A DNA stretch of 64,000 nt, from contig NZ_CP095855.1 of the NCBI RefSeq assembly GCF_023100805.1, positions 4,567,001 to 4,631,000 on the forward strand, written 5' to 3'. Positions 43,705 through 52,209 of this stretch are shown here, one piece after another (position 1 is the first letter of the stretch; every line of letters starts with the position of its first letter). The notes beneath the pieces are model-generated. The model made no database searches. It was not told the DNA's origin and saw only the letters and a list, made by a program, of their open reading frames with translations. Position numbers and translations under genes: made by a program. The stretch comes from Chitinophaga filiformis. Its GTDB lineage: Bacteria; Bacteroidota; Bacteroidia; Chitinophagales; Chitinophagaceae.

Positions 43705-44772
43705 TTATTTTACAGTGATGGCACTGCCTTCTGTCAGATAAGCACTACCGGAAATGATCAGGGCGCCTGCATCCTGCAGTCCTTTGCTGATGATCACTTT
43801 GTCGGCTTCCATTCCCCCTATGGTGACAGCTATTTTATGAGCGGTCTTATTATCGTTGGTAACGTATACATAGCCTGTGCTGCCGTCGCCTTCCAGCAAT
43901 GCATCGTAAGGAATAGCCCAGGGACCATTACCATCTGCAGCAGCAGTTACTACGGGTTTAATGACAGCTTTGCCAAACATACCAAAAGCAATAGCTGAGG
44001 GCTTTTCTCCGGTTAACTTAATATCCGCAGTAAAAGAGCCGCTTTGTGGCTGGATGCCTTCTGACTTACGGGAAACTACGCCTGCGAAGGCCTTGCCGGG
44101 AACGGCTTCCACCTCTACGCTGGCTTTGTCCTGCAGGCTGATAGCTGCCCATTCCTTATTGCTGACATTCACACGCAGGAGCCAGTTGCCCGATTGTGCG
44201 CCATTTGTTTCCAGTACAGGGGTGCCGGGTTGCACCAATTGTCCTTCACTGGCAAGTTTACGTAGTATATAACCGCTTTCCGTTGCCAGGATCTGCGAGT
44301 GCGTGTGGTTGAATTGTGCAGTCTTCAGCTGCTCACCGGCAATATCCAGTGCTGTCTTTGTATTCTGCAACTGTTCGAGGGTGGCCACACTATCCTTGTA
44401 AAGATTTTCTACACGTTTGTAATCACGTTGTGCTTTTTCAAAACCAAGCTGGGCCTGTTGCACCTGTGCGTTGATCTCTACCGGATTTAATACTGCCAGC
44501 AATTGACCCTTCTTAACGGCGTCTCCTTCCTTTACCAGGATGCGCTGAATGATACCACCTGTCTTAAAGGAGAGCAGCACTTCATCGTCTGTAGTGAACT
44601 GGCCTGATACGGAGATAGCCGGATTGGAATTCATTTTAGCGTTCAGGGGAAGCAGTTTTACTGGTATCCCCGAAGACTGACTATTGTTGTTTTCTGCTGC
44701 GCTGGGCGCTCCGCAGGAGATAACCAGGCAGGAAAAGGTTGCCAGCAGTGAAAAAGAGAGAATAGATTTCAT
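43705..44772 (-). CDS. RND efflux periplasmic adaptor (lipoprotein)
   Basis: 355 residues. Lipobox LVISC with Cys20, so it is a lipid-anchored adaptor. The membrane-fusion-protein pattern is clear: lipoyl-like half domain (LSFKTGGIIQRILVKEGDAV), an alpha-helical hairpin (about 100-150: AQVQQAQLGFEKAQRDYKRVE), then TESGYILRKLASEGQLVQPG and a beta-barrel and membrane-proximal domain to the C-terminus. It bridges the TolC-type channel and the RND permease encoded on either side. It is 42 bp upstream of the permease gene. Confidence 0.92.
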   Translation of the reverse strand: MKSILSFSLLATFSCLVISCGAPSAAENNNSQSSGIPVKLLPLNAKMNSNPAISVSGQFTTDDEVLLSFKTGGIIQRILVKEGDAVKKGQLLAVLNPVEINAQVQQAQLGFEKAQRDYKRVENLYKDSVATLEQLQNTKTALDIAGEQLKTAQFNHTHSQILATESGYILRKLASEGQLVQPGTPVLETNGAQSGNWLLRVNVSNKEWAAISLQDKASVEVEAVPGKAFAGVVSRKSEGIQPQSGSFTADIKLTGEKPSAIAFGMFGKAVIKPVVTAAADGNGPWAIPYDALLEGDGSTGYVYVTNDNKTAHKIAVTIGGMEADKVIISKGLQDAGALIISGSAYLTEGSAITVK

Positions 44773-44796
44773 GTTGAATATTTTTAAGGAAGTAGA

Positions 44797-46149
44797 TTAA
44801 AGTTTATAGGAAGCTTGTGTGCGTTCAATGTCGGCGATAGCGGTTTGCACAGCGGCGAAAGCTACAGATAGCTGCAGTTTTGCATTGGTAAGCTGGTTCT
44901 GCGCATCCAGCAGTTCTATGTACAGTAACTGTCCTGCCTTGTACACCTTCGACTGGTCTGTATAATATTTTTCAGATAATAACAGCTGCTCCCTGGCGCT
45001 TTTGAAGTTGGCCACTGCTGTGTGATAGTTATTTTCAGCAACCTGCTGTTCCAGTTGAAATGAAATACTGGTTTCATTGTAAGCTGCCTGCAGATTACTG
45101 ACGTCAATGGCCGCTTGTTGTGCCTTATACTTCCGCTGACCGGCGGCAAAAAGGTCCCACTGCAGGTTTACGCCCCACATGTAGTAGCGGGATTTGTTAT
45201 CGACGTTCCAGTTGAAACCCTGTGAGCCGAGATCCAGGAAGGTGCTGATTTTGGGTACCAGGTAAGACTTTGACTGGCGATAAAAGAGTGAGGCGATCTT
45301 CTGTTGCTGGGACAGCTGGACTAATTCGTCTCTTGTGTTGCCGCCCGGAGCGGGAGCCGGCAATATTTCTTCAGGTATAAAGATGCTGCTGTCTATGGTA
45401 ATAGGAGCGTTCAGGTCCCTGTTCAGCAGGAAGTTGAAATAGGCCCGGGCATTCCGTTGTTTATTCTCCGCTTCGGTAATAGACGCTGCAATCTTCTGCT
45501 GTTCTGCCTTTGCGCGGGTAAGGGCTGTACTGTTTGTGACGCCGTTGGCGAGGAAGCTGGTGTTGACCCTGATATTCTCCTGCACCTGAAGCTGGGCGGT
45601 ATTGTAGATCTCCACTGCTTTCCCCGCCTGGTAATATTGATAATAGGCAGTTTTAATGTCTTTCACCAGCTTACGCTTGTAAACATTGACAGCCGCCTGC
45701 TGTAGCGTGATGCTTTCCTTCCGGATCTTGTTGGCATACCATATTTCCGTATTCACCAGTGGGAGAGAAGTGCGGAGGTGTACATCATAGAAATTATCAG
45801 GGTTCAGTAAGAACGACTGATTTTCCATTTGGGGGAATTTCTGGCTGTTGGTCAGCTGATTGAGTGTACTGTATACGGGGTTCAGCATATCTCCGACAGG
45901 AATATCAATGGTACGGCCGCCATCAGCTTTGGTATAGCTACCAGCAAGTCCGATCTGCGGAAAGAATAGGCTTTTGGCCTCCTTCAGGGCATAGAGCGAT
46001 TTGTCCAGCTGAAAATGCTGCTGTTTCAGCCCCTGGTTCTGTGAGAACGCGCTCTGGATATAATCATCCAGGACCTTTCCCTGTCCATAGCCGTATTGAA
46101 CGGACATTCCGGACACGGCGAACAGTATTATGAACATTTTTCTTTTCAT
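44797..46149 (-). CDS. TolC-family outer-membrane efflux channel
   Basis: 450 residues with a signal peptide (1-22) and two TolC-type repeats of long helices (for example SALYALKEAKSLFFPQIGL, LVKDIKTAYYQYYQAGKAVE, TRAKAEQQKIAASITEAENK, then QAAYNETSISFQLEQQVAEN and LLYIELLDAQNQLTNAKLQL near the end). First gene of the efflux operon. A palindrome like the one in the TetR promoter lies 17 bp upstream of its ATG, so the operon is probably under TetR control. Confidence 0.92.
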   Translation of the reverse strand: MKRKMFIILFAVSGMSVQYGYGQGKVLDDYIQSAFSQNQGLKQQHFQLDKSLYALKEAKSLFFPQIGLAGSYTKADGGRTIDIPVGDMLNPVYSTLNQLTNSQKFPQMENQSFLLNPDNFYDVHLRTSLPLVNTEIWYANKIRKESITLQQAAVNVYKRKLVKDIKTAYYQYYQAGKAVEIYNTAQLQVQENIRVNTSFLANGVTNSTALTRAKAEQQKIAASITEAENKQRNARAYFNFLLNRDLNAPITIDSSIFIPEEILPAPAPGGNTRDELVQLSQQQKIASLFYRQSKSYLVPKISTFLDLGSQGFNWNVDNKSRYYMWGVNLQWDLFAAGQRKYKAQQAAIDVSNLQAAYNETSISFQLEQQVAENNYHTAVANFKSAREQLLLSEKYYTDQSKVYKAGQLLYIELLDAQNQLTNAKLQLSVAFAAVQTAIADIERTQASYKL

Positions 46150-46165
46150 GATCGTAGTTGAAATT

Positions 46166-46180
46166 ATGAACAGTGTTTAG
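46166..46180. promoter_or_regulatory. Putative TetR operator upstream of the efflux operon
   Basis: ATGAACAGTGTTTAG, 13 of 15 bases identical to the perfect palindrome CTGAACAGTGTTCAG in the tetR promoter. It lies 16 bp before the tolC-type gene start. Confidence 0.65.
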
Positions 46181-46191
46181 TGTCGGAGGAT

Positions 46192-46212
46192 AAAAAAAGA
46201 CACTTACGTGTC
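46192..46212 (-). terminator. Minus-strand terminator of the tetR gene
   Basis: GACAC and GTGTC pair with a 4-base loop, followed on the minus strand by seven T. A second hairpin, GGTATCTG / CAGATACC with a 12-base loop, lies at 46215-46242 in the same gap. Confidence 0.6.
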
Positions 46213-46333
46213 CTGGTATCTGCTATAAATCAGTCAGATACCGCTTTTATGTTGACAAGGTCAAATAAGAGGCCGGCGGCAGTTTTTTTAGACGGCTAAT
46301 AGTTGATGCCGTCAATTATCATCCCGCCATCGT

Positions 46334-46939
46334 CTATTTTTTGATCAGCCGGAGATGCTCGTTTACGGTAGCTGCGATCACATTACGGATCTGATCGTCA
46401 GGCAGTTCCATTACCTTAATGCGTTCTCTGATAAAAAGCGAGATGAGCCCGTGTCCCAGTGCCCAGATGGAGAGCGCCCCGATCTGGGCATTCTCATAGC
46501 GCAACTGGTCCATGCACTTATCCATAGTGTCGGCCAGGAAACCATATGCTTCGTCACAGTTCGGCCAGTCATTGTCGTTCACCGCATTCATAGGAGAGCG
46601 GAGAATGAACATCAGGTCGTACAGGTCCGGATGCTCAAAGCCAAAATTGACGTAGGAGTGGAGCAGTTGTTCCAATCTTTCCATCGGGTCTGTGGCAGTT
46701 ACGTCTCTGACGAAGGCATTATATAACTCCAGGAAGGCCTGTCCTTGTACTTCGTACAACAACTCATCCTTGTCTTTATAGTAGAGATAAATAGTGGCCG
46801 GGCTGTACTCTATTTTATCCGCTATATTGCGGATAGAGGTCCTGTCGAAACCTTCCTTAACAAACATCTCCATGGCAGCGTTAATGATGAGTTTCCTCAT
46901 TTCCTGCTTTTCTCTTTCCTTTCTGTCTGTGATGCCCAT
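46334..46939 (-). CDS. TetR/AcrR-family transcriptional regulator
   Basis: 201 residues. The N-terminal helix-turn-helix reads KLIINAAMEMFVKEGFDRTSIRNIADKIEYSPATIYLYYKDKDEL, typical of TetR/AcrR; the C-terminal part is all-helical for ligand binding. It most likely represses itself and the efflux operon through matching palindromes at 46966-46980 and 46166-46180. The ATG at 46939 is preferred to a TTG at 46960, which is closer to the operator and has no family resemblance. Confidence 0.93.
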   Translation of the reverse strand: MGITDRKEREKQEMRKLIINAAMEMFVKEGFDRTSIRNIADKIEYSPATIYLYYKDKDELLYEVQGQAFLELYNAFVRDVTATDPMERLEQLLHSYVNFGFEHPDLYDLMFILRSPMNAVNDNDWPNCDEAYGFLADTMDKCMDQLRYENAQIGALSIWALGHGLISLFIRERIKVMELPDDQIRNVIAATVNEHLRLIKK

Positions 46940-46965
46940 ATAAATAACTTTACGGCACAAACTTA

Positions 46966-46980
46966 CTGAACAGTGTTCAG
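46966..46980. promoter_or_regulatory. Perfect palindrome, putative TetR operator
   Basis: CTGAACAGTGTTCAG (6-bp arms, 3-base spacer) in the 94-bp region between tetR and the divergent epimerase gene. It sits about 18 bp upstream of a near-consensus -7 box TAGCTTTA (46998-47005) for the epimerase gene, so both directions could be controlled. Confidence 0.75.
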
Positions 46981-47033
46981 AAAATGAAATATTTCTTTTA
47001 GCTTTACGTCATTACTTGTAAAACAACCCTATT

Positions 47034-48008
47034 ATGACCAATAATACACAATCAAACATTTCAGGATCAGGAATTTATACAATTTTAGGCGCAGGGGGGA
47101 GCATAGCACGGGAATTGACAGCCGTTTTACTGGAAGAGGGCAAGCATGTGAGATTGGTAAGCAGACAGGCAAAACCGGTGAATGGGGTATCAGATATAAT
47201 AGCGGCAGATATTACCGATCCTTTGCAGGCACGCAGGGCTATCAGTGGTTCGTCTATCGTGTTCTTATGTGTGGGACTTGTTTATGACCATAAGGTATGG
47301 CAGGACAAATGGCCGAAGATCATTCAGAATGTAATTGAGGCTTGCAGCGAAGGCGGCATTCCCTTCATCTTTTTCGACAATGTTTACATGTATGGGCTGG
47401 TAGACGGTGCTATGACGGAAGATACGCCTCATCATCCGAGAAGCAAAAAAGGAGAGATCAGGGCAATGATCGCAGACAAGATCATGCAGGGGGTGAAACA
47501 GGGTAATATTACGGCGAGCATTGCACGCTCGGCCGACTTTTACGGCCCTGCTGCAGACAGTACCAGCGTGCTCAATATCATGGTGATCAATAAACTGGCG
47601 CAGGGACAGGCTGCTAACTGGATGGGCAATGACCAGGTGCCGCATAGTTATACTTTTACACCTGATGCGGGCAAGGCGCTTTACCTGCTGGCGTCAGATC
47701 CGTCTTCGTTTAACCAGGTATGGCATCTGCCCACAACAAATCCTGCACCTAACGGGAAAGAATATGTGGAAATGGTGGCGGCAGCCCTGCAGGTAAAGCC
47801 GCGTTATACAAAGCTGAATGGCTTTATGATCCGCCTGGCTGGCCTGTTTAACAGGACTATCGGAGAGCTGCATGAAATGATGTACCAGACCACGCATCCG
47901 TATATTTTCGACAGCACAAAATTTGAAAGACATTTCAATTTTACGCCTACTTCCTATGAAGAGGGGATCGCCCTGACCGTGAAAAGTATTGGAGACAGGA
48001 AAAAATAA
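47034..48008 (+). CDS. NAD-dependent epimerase/dehydratase-family protein
   Basis: 324 residues, extended SDR fold. The N-terminus TILGAGGSIARELTAVLLEE is the Rossmann nucleotide-binding loop (GxGGxIG-like, with S-I-A). DITDPLQARRAI, FLCVGLVYDH, FFDNVYMYG and RSADFYGP follow. The active-site pattern is altered: MYG replaces the usual YxxxK context, so it may be a NAD(P)-binding regulatory or atypical reductase protein. It is divergent from tetR, with the TetR palindrome in its promoter. The substrate is unknown. Confidence 0.85.
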   Translation: MTNNTQSNISGSGIYTILGAGGSIARELTAVLLEEGKHVRLVSRQAKPVNGVSDIIAADITDPLQARRAISGSSIVFLCVGLVYDHKVWQDKWPKIIQNVIEACSEGGIPFIFFDNVYMYGLVDGAMTEDTPHHPRSKKGEIRAMIADKIMQGVKQGNITASIARSADFYGPAADSTSVLNIMVINKLAQGQAANWMGNDQVPHSYTFTPDAGKALYLLASDPSSFNQVWHLPTTNPAPNGKEYVEMVAAALQVKPRYTKLNGFMIRLAGLFNRTIGELHEMMYQTTHPYIFDSTKFERHFNFTPTSYEEGIALTVKSIGDRKK

Positions 48009-48009
48009 A

Positions 48010-48042
48010 TTTGGTGATTTAATTTGTTCTCTCATATCTTTG
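48010..48042 (+). promoter_or_regulatory. Promoter of the SAM-riboswitch transcript
   Basis: TTTG at 48010-48013 and TATCTTTG at 48035-48042, 21 bases apart, match the Bacteroidota -33/-7 consensus. The predicted start lies about 9 bases upstream of the riboswitch. Confidence 0.75.
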
Positions 48043-48056
48043 CACCAGTTCTTTAA

Positions 48057-48172
48057 GTTTCTTATCAAGAAAGGCAGAGGGAAATGGCCCTGCGAAGCCT
48101 TAGCAACCACCCGGTTCCACCAGACCGGAAAGGTGCTACATCCATCCCGCTTACAGCGGGAAAGATAAGTCA
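48057..48172 (+). ncRNA. SAM-I (S-box) riboswitch
   Basis: Conserved core in order: CTTATCAAGAAAGGCAGAGG (P1/P2 start), GGAAATGGCCCTGCGAAGCC, TTAGCAACC, AAGGTGCTACATCC, and the closing GAAAGATAAG whose GATAAG pairs with the initial CTTATC. This is the S-box aptamer that binds S-adenosylmethionine. A strong terminator lies 32 bases downstream and a methionine-pathway enzyme 165 bases downstream. Confidence 0.92.
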
Positions 48173-48203
48173 GTAGGTTTGATCTATTTTACTTGAAATA
48201 AAT

Positions 48204-48236
48204 AAAACTCACCTGGCTACCAGGTGAGTTTTTTGC
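48204..48236 (+). terminator. Riboswitch-associated intrinsic terminator
   Basis: AAAACTCACCTG and CAGGTGAGTTTT form a perfect 12-bp stem with a 5-base loop followed by TT-rich sequence, as expected for transcriptional control by the SAM riboswitch. Confidence 0.88.
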
Positions 48237-48336
48237 TTTTAAGCACTTCCTGCCACTATCTGCATCTCTTTTTGATAAGTTCCTCATAAGGACCTGTTTA
48301 ATCAACAATTATCATCAAACTCAAAAACAAAAAGAG

Positions 48337-49509
48337 ATGAGCACAATCACACAACTGATCCATTCCATTCCCGTAGATCCGCAAACAGGCGCTATTGCCG
48401 TACCTATTTATCAGACCTCTACTTTCGTACAGGAAGCGCCGGGTGTAAACAAAGGATACGACTATGCAAGGACCAACAACCCTACCCGTGAAACGCTGGA
48501 AAAAATAGCCGCACAGCTGGAAGGCGGCGCCACTGGTATTGCCTTCTCCAGCGGACTGGCAGCTATAGATGCTATCGTAAAACTGCTGCAATCAGGTGAT
48601 GAGATTGTTGCCGTAGATGATATTTACGGAGGGGCCTTCCGGTTATTCAACAAGGTATATAGCAAATTTGGCATCAAGGTAACCTATGTGGATACCTCAG
48701 ATGTGCAGGCCGTTTTCAATGCCATAACTCCCGCTACTAAGCTGATATGGCTGGAAACACCGACCAATCCTACATTAAAGATATCTGATATTGCTGCTAT
48801 TGCGAAGGTTGCTGCCGCCAGTAAATGCCTGTTCTGTGTAGACAATACTTTCGCTTCTCCGGTCTTGCAACAGCCGCTGGCACTGGGTGCAGATATAGTG
48901 ATCCACAGCGCTACGAAATACCTGGGAGGACATAGCGACCTTATTGCAGGACTGGTGGTGACCAGGACACCGGAACTGGGTGCGGAGATCAAATTTTACC
49001 AGAACGCCTGTGGCGCCATCCTCTCCCCGTTTGACAGTTTTCTGCTGATACGTGGTATAGAGACATTACATCTGCGTGTACGGCAACACTGTGCCAACGC
49101 CCAGGCAATTGCGGAATACCTGGAACAACACCCATTGGTAGATAAAGTGTATTACCCCGGTTTGAAAAGTCATCCCGGCCATGAAATAGCAAAACGGCAG
49201 TCGAAAGGCTTCGGGGGAATTGTTTCTTTTACCTTTAAGGACGATACGGAAGCAACAGCGATCTCGTTTGTGACTGGCACCCAATATTTTAAGCTGGCAG
49301 AGAGCCTCGGAGGTGTTAAAAGTTTGTTATGTCACCCGGCCAGCATGACCCACAAATCCATCCCTGATGAAAAGCGGAGAGCCGCCGGGGTGGCCGATGG
49401 CCTTGTCCGTTTGTCGGTAGGACTGGAGGAGCCGGCAGACCTCCTTTCAGACCTCGATCTTGCCTTTTATAAAATTCAGCAGGCGACCGGGTCCGTTTTA
49501 AGTTTATAG
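48337..49509 (+). CDS. Trans-sulfuration PLP enzyme (cystathionine gamma-synthase family)
   Basis: 390 residues, Cys/Met-metabolism PLP family. PLP-binding landmarks are YARTNNPT, EGGATGIAFSSGLAAI, WLETPTNPTLK, FCVDNTFASP, HSATKYLGGHSD (Schiff-base Lys194), and the C-terminal SLGGVKSLLCHPASMTH and VRLSVGLE. It makes or breaks the thioether of cystathionine, or sulfhydrylates homoserine esters; family sequence alone does not separate these. Control by a SAM-I riboswitch points to methionine biosynthesis, favouring the synthase direction. Confidence 0.92.
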   Translation: MSTITQLIHSIPVDPQTGAIAVPIYQTSTFVQEAPGVNKGYDYARTNNPTRETLEKIAAQLEGGATGIAFSSGLAAIDAIVKLLQSGDEIVAVDDIYGGAFRLFNKVYSKFGIKVTYVDTSDVQAVFNAITPATKLIWLETPTNPTLKISDIAAIAKVAAASKCLFCVDNTFASPVLQQPLALGADIVIHSATKYLGGHSDLIAGLVVTRTPELGAEIKFYQNACGAILSPFDSFLLIRGIETLHLRVRQHCANAQAIAEYLEQHPLVDKVYYPGLKSHPGHEIAKRQSKGFGGIVSFTFKDDTEATAISFVTGTQYFKLAESLGGVKSLLCHPASMTHKSIPDEKRRAAGVADGLVRLSVGLEEPADLLSDLDLAFYKIQQATGSVLSL

Positions 49510-49517
49510 TTTCGTAG

Positions 49518-49547
49518 TTTGCAGTTTCTGGATTGATAAACTGCAAA
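49518..49547 (+). terminator. Hairpin between the PLP enzyme and amidohydrolase genes
   Basis: TTTGCAGTTT and AAACTGCAAA form a perfect 10-bp stem with a 10-base loop, followed by TTG. Only 10 bases separate it from the next ATG; it may be a weak terminator or an mRNA-processing hairpin. Confidence 0.55.
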
Positions 49548-49557
49548 TTGTGTAACT

Positions 49558-50868
49558 ATGCTAAAACGTATATTTCTCAGTGTTTGCCTCTCCGCTATTT
49601 GTTACTATACTTATGCCCAGGACAACACTTCTTTTATAATCAAAGATATTACCCTGATTGACGGGAGCGGGGCTGAAGCCCGTTCCCATGTCAGTCTGGT
49701 TGTCAATGAAGATACCATTGCGGCAATACTACCCGCAGGCACAAACTATCCTGTTAAGGGCGCCGTTGAAATAGATGGACAGGGAAATACCGTAATACCA
49801 CTGCTGGTGAATGGCCATGGCCATGTTGGATTGTTAAAGGGCGAGACAATTGCCGCCGCCAACTATACGCCGGAGAATGTTAACCGCCACCTGATGCAAT
49901 ACCTGGAATACGGTGTGGGAACTGTATTAAGCCTGGGAACCGATCAACCGGCTGCCTTCATTTTCAGGGATGCATCGCGGATGGAGATGTTGCCGGGTGC
50001 TTCTTTTTACACAGCGGGTTACGGTTTTGGCGCCCCCAAAGGCGTGCCGCCACCTGCATTCGGTCCCAGTATCCTACGCCCTTTAAGCGCAGATCAGGCC
50101 TTGCAGGAAATGCGCCGCCTCGCTGTATTGAAACCGGATTTTGTTAAGATATGGGTAGACGGAGAACCACGCCTTCTTCCCGAGATATACCATGCTATTA
50201 TTACGGAAGCACATGCCCACAATATCAAGGTAGCCGCACATGTATATTACCTCGAAGACGCCCGCAAACTGGTAGATGCAGGGGTCGATGTGCTGGCGCA
50301 TAGTATCAGGGACCAGGAGGTAGATGATTCCCTGATCATTGCAATGAAACAGAAGAATGTCTGTTATATTCCCACCCTTTGCATCGAAGAATTCGGCTTT
50401 GCTTATGCCACGTTGCCGGAATGGTTTGCTGATCCTTTCTTTATCCGCTCGCTGGAACCCGGTGTGTGGGATATGCTGAAAGGCGAAGACTATCGCCAGC
50501 AACAAAATAACGACCGCGAAAGGAAAATGAAATCCCTTCAGATCGCCTCCCGGAACCTGCATAAAATGGATAGTGCAGGCATAAAGATCGTCATGGGCAC
50601 AGACTCCGGTGCACAGCCGGTGAGGGCCCTGGGCTTTTCGGAACACCGGGAACTACAGCTGATGACAGAGGCAGGAGTACCACCTTTAAAAGTGATCCAA
50701 TATGCTACCTACAACGGCGCCGCCATGCTGGGAATAGAACAGCGGACGGGCAGCCTGGCGCCAGGTAAAAAGGCGGATTTTATGGTGCTGGACGCAAATC
50801 CTTTACAGGACATCAGGGCTACACGTAGTATCAAAGCTATTTACAAGAACGGAAAACAGATACAGTAA
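49558..50868 (+). CDS. Secreted metal-dependent amidohydrolase
   Basis: 436 residues with a signal peptide (1-21, ending YTYAQ). Amidohydrolase-superfamily landmarks are the HxH pair in VNGHGHVG, DFVKIWVDG (Lys at the bridging position), VAAHVYY, VLAHSI and VMGTDSGAQ (the catalytic Asp), then GSLAPGKKADFMVLDANP at the end. The family includes imidazolonepropionase-, prolidase- and cytosine-deaminase-like enzymes; exported Bacteroidota members have unknown substrates. It follows the PLP-enzyme gene and precedes a DUF218 gene by 39 bp in the same direction. Confidence 0.9.
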   Translation: MLKRIFLSVCLSAICYYTYAQDNTSFIIKDITLIDGSGAEARSHVSLVVNEDTIAAILPAGTNYPVKGAVEIDGQGNTVIPLLVNGHGHVGLLKGETIAAANYTPENVNRHLMQYLEYGVGTVLSLGTDQPAAFIFRDASRMEMLPGASFYTAGYGFGAPKGVPPPAFGPSILRPLSADQALQEMRRLAVLKPDFVKIWVDGEPRLLPEIYHAIITEAHAHNIKVAAHVYYLEDARKLVDAGVDVLAHSIRDQEVDDSLIIAMKQKNVCYIPTLCIEEFGFAYATLPEWFADPFFIRSLEPGVWDMLKGEDYRQQQNNDRERKMKSLQIASRNLHKMDSAGIKIVMGTDSGAQPVRALGFSEHRELQLMTEAGVPPLKVIQYATYNGAAMLGIEQRTGSLAPGKKADFMVLDANPLQDIRATRSIKAIYKNGKQIQ

Positions 50869-50907
50869 TCAAAACTAGGGCGCAGCCAACGCGCCGGGGG
50901 AAAAAAT

Positions 50908-52209
50908 ATGAGATCAGCAGTCAAAATGAGTTTATGCCTGCTATTGTGCCTGGTAACATTGACGGCACAGTCGCAGCGTAGGAAGACCACAAAAGGAAAA
51001 GGCAAATCCAAAGCAGGAACAACGAAGACCGTAAAGGTTGCCACTCCTTCTTACAGTACCACGCAACAGGTACAGATGAGGAAATCGTTCTACCTGTTAT
51101 ACCTGCTGGAAAGAAATGGCCCTGCACATGATGTTATTGTAAAAGACCCGGTATTCAACCAGATAGCGAAAGACAGGCTGTCACGTTTAACGACAGCCTA
51201 CAGCCAGTGTGCTGACGCTGCCTGCATCGGTAAAGCGCTGGAATGGACGGCAGATGAGATACACGATGTGAGTGAGGAATTCAAAAGACTGGCAGTCGCC
51301 AATCCTGATATAGCGGAAACAGTGCAGCGTCTCAAGGTGGTAGACCGTTACCCCTTATATGCTGATAACGCAGATACTACCTTTATCCGGAAGGCCTGGG
51401 AGGATGTGGCGACAGGTATCAATCATGTCTGCCGTGTATATCTGCAGGGCGTTCCTCCCCGTTATCCGAGGATAGATTCCATCTCTTTCCGCCCCTCAGA
51501 TCCGGCATTTGTGAAACAGGTGAAAACGGCAGTGCAGCAGATCCTGCCCATAGGTACAGGGAATACATTCTATAAGCAACCTTTGCTGGGAGCGCTGAAG
51601 GCACTGGAAATCAACGGCCGTGATGAAGCTACCCGTTACGAGCCTTTATACAAAGAGCAGAACGCGGCGGCTTTTGCGAAGTCGAAAAGGGTGAACTGGA
51701 ATGCCTATCGCTTCAGTACCATACTGGTGCCGGGCAGTGGTCCGGGGAAGGCAGGACAGTCCATGGACAGTATGGGCATGTTCCGTTGTAAGCTGGCAGC
51801 AGAACAATACCGCAATAATGTAGCTCCTTTCATCATTGTGTCCGGCGGCCATGTGCATCCTTACAAAACGCCTTTCTGCGAAGCGATCGAGATGAAAAAA
51901 TATATGGTGGGCAAACTGGGGCTTCCTGACAGTGCTGTGATCATAGAACCGCATGCAAGGCATACAACAACCAACATCAGGAATGCGGTAAGACTGGTAT
52001 ACCTGTTCAATATACCTGCCGCAAAACCGATGTTGATCGTGTCCGATTCGTTTCAGTCGCTCGCTATTGAAAAGATGGCAGCGCGCTTCATAAACGAAAT
52101 AGGCTATCTGCCTTATACCGGACTGGAAAGAAAATCGCCTACGGAGAATATTATATTACCGGATCTGAAAGCCTGGCAGCAGGATCCTGAAGATCCGCTC
52201 GATCCTTAA
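50908..52209 (+). CDS. Exported YdcF/ElyC-type DUF218 protein
   Basis: 433 residues. Signal peptide 1-22 and a basic Lys/Thr-rich linker (23-45), an all-helical middle region (50-250), and a C-terminal DUF218 domain (about 270-420) with STILVPGSGP, FIIVSGGHVHP, IIEPHARHTTTNIRNA and MLIVSDSFQS. DUF218 proteins of the YdcF/SanA/ElyC type affect cell-envelope carriers and vancomycin sensitivity in E. coli, with an unknown reaction. Its last 59 bases overlap the convergent symporter gene. Confidence 0.83.
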   Translation: MRSAVKMSLCLLLCLVTLTAQSQRRKTTKGKGKSKAGTTKTVKVATPSYSTTQQVQMRKSFYLLYLLERNGPAHDVIVKDPVFNQIAKDRLSRLTTAYSQCADAACIGKALEWTADEIHDVSEEFKRLAVANPDIAETVQRLKVVDRYPLYADNADTTFIRKAWEDVATGINHVCRVYLQGVPPRYPRIDSISFRPSDPAFVKQVKTAVQQILPIGTGNTFYKQPLLGALKALEINGRDEATRYEPLYKEQNAAAFAKSKRVNWNAYRFSTILVPGSGPGKAGQSMDSMGMFRCKLAAEQYRNNVAPFIIVSGGHVHPYKTPFCEAIEMKKYMVGKLGLPDSAVIIEPHARHTTTNIRNAVRLVYLFNIPAAKPMLIVSDSFQSLAIEKMAARFINEIGYLPYTGLERKSPTENIILPDLKAWQQDPEDPLDP

